Source: Rhizobacter sp. SG703 (lineage in GTDB: Bacteria; Pseudomonadota; Gammaproteobacteria; Burkholderiales; Burkholderiaceae_C). Taken from it: a stretch of 64,000 bases of DNA. The notes under the pieces are model-generated. The model was not told where the DNA came from, did no database searches, and was given only the letters and a program-made list of their open reading frames with translations. The stretch is from positions 248,001 through 312,000 of the forward strand of contig NZ_JAAZQK010000002.1 of the NCBI RefSeq assembly GCF_012275445.1, read 5' to 3'. A program made the translations under genes and the position numbers. Positions within the stretch are counted from its first letter, which is position 1; each line of letters begins with the position of its first letter. This document shows positions 1 to 6,662 of the stretch, in pieces.

Positions 1-1002
1 GGCGTCCCCAGCTACAGCGGCGCGGCACGGCGCGCGTCGCCGGCCGTCGTCAGCATCACCGCCAGCAAGGCGCCGGCGCGCAACCCGCACGGCGAGGACC
101 CGTGGTTCAAGTTCTTCTTCGGTGAGGGCGCACAGCAGCGCGAGCAGCCGCAAGTGGGCCTCGGCTCCGGCGTGATCGTGTCGCCCGAGGGCTACCTGCT
201 GACCAACAACCACGTCGTCGAAGGCGCCGACGACATCGAGGTGCAACTCGTCGACGCGCGCCGCGCGAAGGCCAAGGTGGTCGGCAGCGATCCCGACACC
301 GACGTCGCGGTGCTGAAGATCACGCTCGACAAGCTGCCGGTGATCGCGTTCGGCAGCGCCGAGACGCTGCAGGTCGGCGACGTGGTGCTGGCCATCGGCA
401 ACCCGTTCGGCGTCGGCCAGACGGTCACGTCGGGCATCGTCAGCGCGCTCGGCCGCAACCAGCTCGGCATCAACACCTTCGAGAACTTCATCCAGACCGA
501 TGCGGCGATCAACCCCGGCAACTCGGGCGGCGCGCTGGTCGACACCAACGGCAACCTGCTCGGCATCAACACCGCCATCTACTCGCGCAGCGGCGGCAGC
601 CTGGGCATCGGCTTCGCGATCCCCGAGACGACCGCGCGCCAGGTGATGGAAGGCCTGATCCGCGACGGCCAGGTCACCCGCGGCTGGATCGGCGTCGAGC
701 CGCGCGACCTGACGCCCGAGATCGCCGAAACCTTCAACCTGCCGATCAAGGAAGGCGTGCTGATCACCGGCGTGCTGCAGAACGGCCCGGCCGCGAGCGG
801 CGGCCTGCGCCCGGGCGACGTGGTCGTCAAGGTGGCCGAGACGCCGGTGAGCAACACGGTGCAGCTGCTGGCCGCGGTGGCCGCGCTGAAACCCAAGGAA
901 ACCGCGCAGATCGGCGTGCAGCGCGGCGACAAGGCGCTCGAGATCAGCGTGATGGTGGCGCAGCGGCCACGCGGCAAGGCACAGGTCAGGCGCGAAGAAT
1001 GA
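1..1002 (+). CDS. DegP/DegS-like periplasmic serine protease (5' end outside window)
   Basis: The frame is open from the first base, so the N-terminus (signal or anchor) is missing. The fragment encodes an S1C trypsin-like domain followed by one PDZ domain. The catalytic triad is visible, in fragment numbering: His71 in NNHVV, Asp101 in DTDVAVL and Ser175 in GNSGGAL. A single PDZ domain (about residues 225-315) fits the DegS/short HtrA type better than two-PDZ DegP. Such proteases act in the periplasm on misfolded proteins or on an anti-sigma factor. The product ends with a basic tail. Its last 17 bases overlap the stop end of the convergent gene at 986-1954. A gene of this type beside tatC is common in Burkholderiales. 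Family is certain; the DegP/DegS subtype is an inference. Confidence 0.93.
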   Translation, partial: GVPSYSGAARRASPAVVSITASKAPARNPHGEDPWFKFFFGEGAQQREQPQVGLGSGVIVSPEGYLLTNNHVVEGADDIEVQLVDARRAKAKVVGSDPDTDVAVLKITLDKLPVIAFGSAETLQVGDVVLAIGNPFGVGQTVTSGIVSALGRNQLGINTFENFIQTDAAINPGNSGGALVDTNGNLLGINTAIYSRSGGSLGIGFAIPETTARQVMEGLIRDGQVTRGWIGVEPRDLTPEIAETFNLPIKEGVLITGVLQNGPAASGGLRPGDVVVKVAETPVSNTVQLLAAVAALKPKETAQIGVQRGDKALEISVMVAQRPRGKAQVRREE

Positions 1003-1954
1003 TCGCGGTCCGGGGCTGATCGGCACCCGGTGACCAGTTGCTCCAGTCGGTCGGGTGGAACCCCGCGCCGAACGCCGGAAACTGCACACCGCGCCGGCGT
1101 TGCTCAACCCGGCGCCGCCCCGGCACCGGCACGATGGTCGGGATGGTCCTGCGCAGTGCCCAGTAGCTCTCCAACACGGTTTCGTCCTGTGTTTCGAGGT
1201 ACTGCGCCTTCAGCGAATCGCACCGATGCAAGTCAGCACGCTTCGACTCGTCAGCGTGGAACATGCCGTCCACCCGGTGCCCCTCGCTCAGGTCGATCGA
1301 CCCCACGCGGAACTCCGGCCGGTCCAGCAGCAGGCACACCAGGCGCTCCTGCAAGAAGATCTTCAGCGCGACCGGCCGCCCGCCCCTTGCCGGGTAGGTC
1401 GTCGCGGCGTTCAAGTCGACCGCGAGCGGATGGGAGTCGTCTTCGCAGCACGTCCACAGTTGCTGCGCAAGCTCCAGCCACCGGCGCCAGAACACGGGCT
1501 TCGCGATGAAGTAGTTCGAGAAAACCGTGTTGCGCGACGTGACGACCCATGTTCTCAGGTCGATGGCCAAGCCGATGCCGTCGACAAACCGTTGACTCGC
1601 GTCCAGCAGGCCCGCACAGGTCGCCTCGCCCTGCTCGAACGCGTTCAAAAAAAACGCGCCATGGTCCCAGAAAGGCGAAAGGAGCATGACGTCCTCGGCA
1701 TCGCCCACCATGTCGAGCAACTCGATGACCTGCTGGCCGTTGACGCCGGTCTTCTCGGCAAAACGTGGCGACAGGAATCCGTACCACGCACCTTCCTGCA
1801 GCGTGTTCGACTGAAGGAATTTGAGGATGGGCCAGAACTCCAGCCAATCCGGCCGCTCGCTCGCGGTGTTGTCGAGCGGGATGAACTCAGGCTCGACCCG
1901 ACGTCGGGAAGCCTCGTCGTAATGGATCTGGTAGACGAATGCAGTCCGGCTCAT
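986..1954 (-). CDS. Hypothetical protein, accessory gene beside tatC
   Basis: This 322-residue protein has no signal peptide or membrane segment and no motif I can assign. The N-terminal 40 residues are rich in aromatic and acidic residues (PDWLEFW, WYGFLSPRF); my vague impression is of proteins found in surface-polysaccharide loci, which is not enough to name it. ATG at 1954 is chosen over TTG at 1963. It begins 13 bases after the tatC stop, so it could be read through from tatC. Its GC content looks lower than its neighbours, and the last roughly 45 residues are Arg-rich and then low in homology-like character, running 17 bases into the protease gene. This suggests acquisition, or a frameshifted 3' end that now reads into the neighbour. 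Confidence 0.7.
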   Translation of the reverse strand: MSRTAFVYQIHYDEASRRRVEPEFIPLDNTASERPDWLEFWPILKFLQSNTLQEGAWYGFLSPRFAEKTGVNGQQVIELLDMVGDAEDVMLLSPFWDHGAFFLNAFEQGEATCAGLLDASQRFVDGIGLAIDLRTWVVTSRNTVFSNYFIAKPVFWRRWLELAQQLWTCCEDDSHPLAVDLNAATTYPARGGRPVALKIFLQERLVCLLLDRPEFRVGSIDLSEGHRVDGMFHADESKRADLHRCDSLKAQYLETQDETVLESYWALRRTIPTIVPVPGRRRVEQRRRGVQFPAFGAGFHPTDWSNWSPGADQPRTAIILRA

Positions 1955-1967
1955 CGACGTCAAGAAC

Positions 1968-2756
1968 CTAGGCCTTGGAGGTCGTCTTGTCCTCGGGCGC
2001 CTGCGTGTGCTTGATGAACAGCACCGAGGCCCAGATACCGACCTCGTACAGGATGCACATCGGAATCGCGAGCGCGAGCTGCGAGACGATGTCCGGCGGC
2101 GTCACGACGGCTGCGACGATGAAGGCCAGCACGATGAAGTAGGCACGGAAGGCCTTCAGCTTCTCGAGCGAGACGATGCCCATGCGGGCCAGCACGACGA
2201 CGACGATCGGCACCTCGAACGCGGCGCCGAACGCGACGAACATCGTCAGCACGAAACTCAGGTAGGCCTCGATGTCCGGTGCCGCGGTGATGCTCTTCGG
2301 CGCGAAGCTCTGGATGAACGCGAACACCTTGCCGAACACGAAGAAGTAGCAGAACGCGACGCCGAAGAAGAACAGCAGCGTGCTCGAGATCACCAGCGGC
2401 AGCACCAGCTTCTTCTCGTGCGTGTACAGCCCCGGCGCGACGAAGGCCCACACCTGGTACAGCACCACCGGCAGCGCCAGCAGGAAGGCGGCCATCAGCG
2501 TGATCTTCAGCGGCACCAGGAACGGCGAGATCACGTTGGTCGCGATCAGCTTGCCGCCGGCCGGCAGCGCCATCACCAGCGGATGCGCCAGCAGGTCGTA
2601 CAGCGCCGCCGGGCCGGGGTAGACCGCGAGGATCCCGAAGCACACGCCGATCGCGATCACCGCGCGGATCAGGCGGTCGCGCAGTTCGATCAGGTGCGTG
2701 ACGAAGGGCTGCTCGGTGCCTTCCAGCTCATCGCGGCCGTCGCTGTTCAACTTCAT
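1968..2756 (-). CDS. tatC: Twin-arginine translocase subunit TatC
   Basis: TatC is the six-helix membrane receptor that, with TatB, binds twin-arginine signal peptides of folded proteins for export across the inner membrane. The 262-residue product has the expected length, six hydrophobic segments and family landmarks near the N-terminus (FVTHLIELRDRLIRA at about 18-32). ATG at 2756 is the natural start. It lies 45 bases after tatB in the order tatA-tatB-tatC, the last member of a nine-gene minus-strand run. The C-terminal tail is short, polar and cytoplasmic. Confidence 0.97.
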   Translation of the reverse strand: MKLNSDGRDELEGTEQPFVTHLIELRDRLIRAVIAIGVCFGILAVYPGPAALYDLLAHPLVMALPAGGKLIATNVISPFLVPLKITLMAAFLLALPVVLYQVWAFVAPGLYTHEKKLVLPLVISSTLLFFFGVAFCYFFVFGKVFAFIQSFAPKSITAAPDIEAYLSFVLTMFVAFGAAFEVPIVVVVLARMGIVSLEKLKAFRAYFIVLAFIVAAVVTPPDIVSQLALAIPMCILYEVGIWASVLFIKHTQAPEDKTTSKA

Positions 2757-2801
2757 GGGAGGGGTTCAGGTTCGCGGGCCGAGGGATTCAGGCCGCAGGG
2801 T

Positions 2802-3290
2802 TCAGGCCGAAGAGCGCGGCGGGCGGAAGCGTGCGACGCGCGCCGCACCCGACTGCGCCTTGTTGCGCACGCCGGTGCGCTGCTTGTACCACTGCGGCGT
2901 CGCGCCGCGCTTCAGGCGCCAGTTCTTCTTCGGGTGCTTGTACTGCGGCGGCGGCGGTTCCCAGCCGAGGTGCTGACCGCTGTCGGGTGTGGAGGCGGCA
3001 TCGCCGGGGGCATCCCAGGCGCTGGCCATGTCGGCGCGCGTCTGGTGGATCTCGTTCGAGACCGTCTGCTCGACGTTGCGGGCGGCATCTTCGAACTCGC
3101 CCTTCATCTTCTTGAGCTCTTCGAGCTCGATCGAGCGGTTGACCTCGGCCTTGACGTCGGCCACGTAGCGCTGCGCCTTGCCGAGCAGGTGGCCGACGGT
3201 GCGGGCGACCTTCGGCAGCCGCTCGGGCCCGATGACGATCAGCGCCACGGCGCCGATCAGCGCGATCTTGTCGAAACCGAAATCGATCAT
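2802..3290 (-). CDS. tatB: Twin-arginine translocase subunit TatB
   Basis: TatB is the single-helix partner of TatC in signal-peptide recognition. The protein (162 residues) starts [20 protein letters not shown], with the N-terminal membrane helix followed by the hinge GPERLPK and an amphipathic helix. ATG 3290 is chosen because it places the helix at the very N-terminus; longer in-frame starts would add an Arg-rich stretch unlike TatB. The C-terminal third is Pro-rich and then basic ([13 protein letters not shown]), which is longer and more positively charged than in E. coli TatB. It lies 46 bases downstream of tatA. Confidence 0.96.
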   Translation of the reverse strand: MIDFGFDKIALIGAVALIVIGPERLPKVARTVGHLLGKAQRYVADVKAEVNRSIELEELKKMKGEFEDAARNVEQTVSNEIHQTRADMASAWDAPGDAASTPDSGQHLGWEPPPPQYKHPKKNWRLKRGATPQWYKQRTGVRNKAQSGAARVARFRPPRSSA

Positions 3291-3336
3291 GCGGTTGTCA
3301 TCCGACGGACCAGCCCGAGCCGGCCTCGGATGCTCA

Positions 3337-3579
3337 TCACGATTTGGTCTTCGCTTCGACGTCGACGGTGTTCGGATCGACGGCCTTCTGGCCGACCTGT
3401 TGCGACGGCGGCACGACCTCGCCATTGGCGCCGGTCGTCGAACCGTCCTTCATGCCGTCCTTGAAGCCCTTGACGGCGCCACCCAGGTCGCTGCCGATGT
3501 TCTTGAGCTTCTTGGTGCCGAACACCAGGACCACGATCACCAGCACGATGAGCCAGTGCCAGATGCTGAACGAACCCAT
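3337..3579 (-). CDS. tatA: Twin-arginine translocase subunit TatA
   Basis: TatA oligomers form the export-competent element of the Tat system. The 80-residue product begins [20 protein letters not shown], a one-helix anchor, followed by [13 protein letters not shown] (amphipathic helix) and a polar tail, the standard TatA plan. A strong ribosome-binding sequence (GGAGAAG) lies just upstream of ATG 3579. The gap to the upstream HIT gene (3580-3704) holds a copy of the dispersed GC-rich repeat described separately, the only sizeable break in the run. Confidence 0.97.
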   Translation of the reverse strand: MGSFSIWHWLIVLVIVVLVFGTKKLKNIGSDLGGAVKGFKDGMKDGSTTGANGEVVPPSQQVGQKAVDPNTVDVEAKTKS

Positions 3580-3627
3580 GATTCTTCTCCTGCGGGAAAT
3601 AGCGGATTCTAGGGGGTCGGGGGATCA

Positions 3628-3700
3628 CCCTCCGCCGGGCCGCCCCAAGGAAGGTGACGGCCCCCGCGGGGGGCAGGAACGCAGTGACGTGGGGGCCGAC
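3628..3700 (+). repeat. Dispersed GC-rich intergenic repeat, copy 1
   Basis: This lies between the HIT gene and tatA. It shares with the copies at 14583-14724 and 58251-58315 a core reading GCCGGGCCG, then a GC-rich hairpin-prone middle, then GGGGCAGGARCGCAGYGAC followed by a G-run. All three are in the same orientation on the plus strand. It resembles the REP-type extragenic elements found in beta-proteobacterial genomes, but the family is not identified. Confidence 0.65.
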
Positions 3701-3704
3701 ATCA

Positions 3705-4055
3705 CTACCCCTTGGCCCAGGGTCTCGGCCCGCCGACGACATGCATGTGCAAATGTGGCACTTCCTGCCCGCCATCGACGCCGGTGTTGATCACGGTGCG
3801 AAAACCGTTGACGGCGCCCTGCTCGCGCGCGAGCCTCGGGGCCAGCGCGAGCATCTTGCCGAGCAGCGCCTGGTGCTGCTCGGGCACGGTGTCGTACAGC
3901 GATGCCAGGTGCGCCTTCGGCACGATCAGGAAGTGGACCGGCGCCCACGGCGCGATGTCGTGGAAGGCGATCAGTTCATCGTCTTCGAAGACCTTGCGGC
4001 TCGGGATCTGCCCGGCCGAGATCTTGCAGAAGATGCAGTTCGGGTCGTGGCTCAT
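3705..4055 (-). CDS. HIT family (histidine triad) nucleotide-binding protein
   Basis: HIT proteins hydrolyse nucleoside phosphoramidates and related adenylated compounds in the cytoplasm. The 116-residue protein shows the triad His101-x-His103-x-His105 (PHLHMHVVGG) at the C-terminal side and Cys7/Cys10 near the N-terminus, with the usual Hint length. ATG 4055 overlaps the stop of the upstream membrane-protein gene by 4 bases (ATGA), implying coupled translation. Its place between hisE and tatA is characteristic of Burkholderiales. The physiological substrate is not known. Confidence 0.93.
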   Translation of the reverse strand: MSHDPNCIFCKISAGQIPSRKVFEDDELIAFHDIAPWAPVHFLIVPKAHLASLYDTVPEQHQALLGKMLALAPRLAREQGAVNGFRTVINTGVDGGQEVPHLHMHVVGGPRPWAKG

Positions 4056-4441
4056 GGCGCGGGCACCGGCATCGGCGTGTTCGAGTTCAGGTTCACCCAG
4101 CCGCGCACGACGCGGTACAGGAACCAGATCGAGATGATGGCCCACGCGATCCATCCGGGGACCAGCAACAGGAACCACAGCGGCAGCGTCACGACGTACA
4201 GCACGGCGGCCCACAGCACCGAACGGATGCGCCACCGGAAGTGCGATTCCTGCCAGGTGCCGGCCGCCTCGTCCTTCTTCACCAGGTCGAGGATGAAGGC
4301 GACGATCAGCAGCACCGGCGTGACCTGCGCGCCGGGCAGCACGGCGGCCACCGCGACGATCGCATGCAGCGCGTAGCTGATGTGGCCGATGTTCTTCAGC
4401 GACTGCTCGCTGTCGGAAAGCTTGGTCACGACATCGTTCAT
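4052..4441 (-). CDS. Small membrane protein, DUF4870-like
   Basis: The 129-residue protein has about three hydrophobic segments: roughly 28-58, 78-98 and a longer one ending near 115, separated by short charged loops, with a Pro-rich C-terminus. The arrangement resembles the DUF4870/TIC20-like small membrane proteins, whose function is not established. ATG 4441 overlaps the hisE stop by 4 bases, and its own stop overlaps the HIT start by 4 bases. It is therefore part of the same translationally coupled string. Family assignment is moderate and function unknown. Confidence 0.75.
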   Translation of the reverse strand: MNDVVTKLSDSEQSLKNIGHISYALHAIVAVAAVLPGAQVTPVLLIVAFILDLVKKDEAAGTWQESHFRWRIRSVLWAAVLYVVTLPLWFLLLVPGWIAWAIISIWFLYRVVRGWVNLNSNTPMPVPAP

Positions 4442-4815
4442 GTTCCGTCCGCCTCTCGGGTTTGCAACTTGCGCGCGGCGAATTCCTCCAGGCCCGACAG
4501 GCCTTCGCGCCGCTCCAGCTCGGCCAGCACGTCGGCGGGCGTCAGCCCGAACGCGCTCAGCGCGAGCATCGAATGGAACCACAGGTCGGCGACCTCGTAG
4601 ACGATCTTCTGGCGGTCGCCGTCCTTGGCGGCCATCACCGTCTCGGTGGCTTCTTCGCCGATCTTCTTCAGGATCGCATCGGTGCCCTTGTGGAACAACC
4701 GGGCCACGTAGCTCTTGTCCGGGTCGCCTTGGCGGCGCGACTCGATCACCGCGGCCAGCCGTGCCAGCGTGTCGTTGCCGCCGAGGGCGCTCGTCCCGGT
4801 CTTCACGTCGGTCAT
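4438..4815 (-). CDS. hisE: Phosphoribosyl-ATP diphosphatase
   Basis: HisE removes pyrophosphate from phosphoribosyl-ATP, the second step of histidine synthesis. The 125-residue protein carries the all-alpha MazG-like signature with acidic metal-binding residues ([16 protein letters not shown] at about 52-67 and EVADLWFH at 74-81). Here hisE and hisI are separate genes, unlike the fused hisIE of enterics, and are joined by a 4-base ATGA overlap (4812-4815). The start at 4815 is set by this overlap and by family length. Confidence 0.96.
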   Translation of the reverse strand: MTDVKTGTSALGGNDTLARLAAVIESRRQGDPDKSYVARLFHKGTDAILKKIGEEATETVMAAKDGDRQKIVYEVADLWFHSMLALSAFGLTPADVLAELERREGLSGLEEFAARKLQTREADGT

Positions 4816-5201
4816 TTGTAGATGGTCCCCGGGTCTTTCAAGACCGGCTCGACGGTCTGCCAGGCCCCGTCCTTGTAAAGCTGGAAGAAGCAGCTGTGGC
4901 GGCCGGTGTGGCAGGCAATGCCGGGCGTGTGGCCCTGCTGCGTCACTTTCAGCAGCAGCACGTCGTTGTCGCAATCGAGGCGCATCTCGTGCACCTGCTG
5001 CACGTGACCGCTTTCCTCGCCCTTGTGCCACAGCCGCTGGCGCGAGCGGCTGTAATAGACCGCCTCGCCGAGCTCGGCGGTGCGGGCCAGCGCCTCGCGG
5101 TTCATGAACGCGAACATCAGCACGTCGTTGCTGCCGACCTCCTGCGCGATCACCGGCAGCAGGCCCTGGGCATCCCACTTGATCTCGTCGAGCCAGCTCA
5201 T
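4812..5201 (-). CDS. hisI: Phosphoribosyl-AMP cyclohydrolase
   Basis: HisI opens the adenine ring of phosphoribosyl-AMP, the third step of histidine synthesis. The 129-residue protein has the expected length and landmarks: [12 protein letters not shown] (about 27-38), [14 protein letters not shown] (about 49-62) and the metal-binding cluster [13 protein letters not shown] with C-H-T-G-R-H-S-C-F (about 75-105). ATG 5201 overlaps the stop of the upstream Nudix gene by 4 bases. It is followed directly by hisE. Confidence 0.97.
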   Translation of the reverse strand: MSWLDEIKWDAQGLLPVIAQEVGSNDVLMFAFMNREALARTAELGEAVYYSRSRQRLWHKGEESGHVQQVHEMRLDCDNDVLLLKVTQQGHTPGIACHTGRHSCFFQLYKDGAWQTVEPVLKDPGTIYK

Positions 5202-5647
5202 CGGGCGAGTGTATCTGTGGCACAAGTCGGGCCCGAGAAACCGCGTTCCTCGGCGAACCAGGCCAGCACCGGCACGGTGCCCGGCAGCACCGGCTGCACC
5301 TGCACCGGCAGGTCCTGCCAGGCCATCTGCTGGCGTTCGCGCATCTCGAACTCGCCGGTCCACGCGAAAACCTTGCAGAAGTGCAGCCGCACGCGTGCAT
5401 GCGGATAGTCCATCAGCTCGATCTTCCACGGCTGCACCGGCCCGATCGTGATGCCGATCTCTTCATGCAACTCGCGGCGCAGCGCCTGTTCGACGCTCTC
5501 GCCGGCTTCCAGCTTGCCGCCGGGAAATTCCCAGTAGCCCGCATACACCTTGCCCTCGGGCCGGCTGGTCAGCAGGAAGCGGCCGTCGGCATCGATCAGC
5601 ACGCCGACGGCGACGTCGACCGGCGTGCGCTCTGCAGCCGCGCTCAT
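5198..5647 (-). CDS. Nudix hydrolase (MutT-like)
   Basis: The 149-residue protein contains a complete Nudix box, [20 protein letters not shown] followed by EIG, at about residues 43-65, with all metal-ligating glutamates. The overall match is to the MutT/8-oxo-dGTP diphosphatase group, which cleanses the nucleotide pool. The C-terminus is extended by about 15 Cys/Thr-containing residues of no known role. Start ATG 5647 overlaps the upstream ATPase stop by 4 bases and its stop overlaps the hisI start. The substrate is not proven; MutT is the closest type. Confidence 0.9.
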   Translation of the reverse strand: MSAAAERTPVDVAVGVLIDADGRFLLTSRPEGKVYAGYWEFPGGKLEAGESVEQALRRELHEEIGITIGPVQPWKIELMDYPHARVRLHFCKVFAWTGEFEMRERQQMAWQDLPVQVQPVLPGTVPVLAWFAEERGFSGPTCATDTLAR

Positions 5648-6522
5648 GCCGCGTGCCGCCCGGCGTAATCCTTCGCGAACTGGAACGCGACGCGCCCGGA
5701 GCGCGACCCGCGCTCGAGCGCCCACACCAGCGAAGGCTGCCGTGCCGCGGCGATCTCGTCTTCGCCGACGCCGAAGCCGCGCAGCCACTGCGCGACGATC
5801 GCGAGGTATTCGTCCTGGCTGAACGGATAGAAGCTGACCCACAGCCCGAAGCGTTCGCTGAGCGAGATCTTCTCTTCGATCACCTCGCCGGGGTGCACCT
5901 CGCCGTCATCGGTGTGCTGGTACGTGAGGTTCTCCTTCATGTACTCGGGCAGCAGGTGGCGGCGGTTGCTGGTCGCGTAGATCAGCAGGTTGTCGGACGC
6001 CTGCGAGACCGAGCCGTCGAGGATGGACTTGAGCGCCTTGTAGCCGGGCTCGCCTTCGTCGAAACTGAGGTCGTCGCAGAACACGACGAAGCGCTCGGGC
6101 CGCTCGGCGACCAGGTCGACGATGTCGGGCAGGTCGACCAGGTCGGCCTTGTCGACCTCGATCAGGCGGAGTCCGCGATCGGAAAATTCGTTCAGGCAGG
6201 CCTTGATCAGCGAGCTCTTGCCGGTGCCGCGCGCGCCGGTCAGCAGCACGTTGTTGGCGGCATGCCCGGCCACGAACTGCGCGGTGTTGCGCAGCAGCCG
6301 CTCCTTCTGCGGTTCGACCTCGACCAGCTCCGACAAGCGCACCTGCGCCACATGCCGAACCGGCAGCAGCTGCCCGGAGGCGCCGCGCCGGCGGTAGCGG
6401 AACGCGATCGACGCCGACCAGTCGGGTGCGACCAGCGGCTGCGGCAGCACCGCTTCCAACCGGGTGAGCAACGCATCGGCGCGTTGAATCAATTGCAGCA
6501 ACGTGTCGGGAGCGAAAGACAT
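5644..6522 (-). CDS. DUF815-family AAA ATPase
   Basis: This cytoplasmic P-loop ATPase has 292 residues. Walker A is GARGTGKSS (about 96-104) and Walker B is FVVFCDD (about 145-151), followed by a sensor-like TSN (about 184). The family is widespread, its cellular role is undefined, and it looks like a regulatory AAA protein. It is the first gene of the tightly overlapping minus-strand run that leads to tatC. The 140-base gap upstream separates it from the GGDEF gene and presumably holds the promoter, but I see no clear -35/-10 pair. Confidence 0.9.
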   Translation of the reverse strand: MSFAPDTLLQLIQRADALLTRLEAVLPQPLVAPDWSASIAFRYRRRGASGQLLPVRHVAQVRLSELVEVEPQKERLLRNTAQFVAGHAANNVLLTGARGTGKSSLIKACLNEFSDRGLRLIEVDKADLVDLPDIVDLVAERPERFVVFCDDLSFDEGEPGYKALKSILDGSVSQASDNLLIYATSNRRHLLPEYMKENLTYQHTDDGEVHPGEVIEEKISLSERFGLWVSFYPFSQDEYLAIVAQWLRGFGVGEDEIAAARQPSLVWALERGSRSGRVAFQFAKDYAGRHAA

Positions 6523-6662
6523 GCAGGACCGCCGGATCTACCGGCACCAGGGCTGGGACGGGCGTCAGTGTAGCGGCGGCGATTCCGCGATTCTTTGCCC
6601 ACGCAGTCCGTCACTGCGTCGACAAGGCGCGCCACCGCCCGCACGACCAAGGATCCAGGGAT

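Noticed and set aside
2007-3464. Long plus-strand open frame opposite tatC and tatB
   Set aside because: Composition is the reverse complement of tat genes with no domain; shadow.
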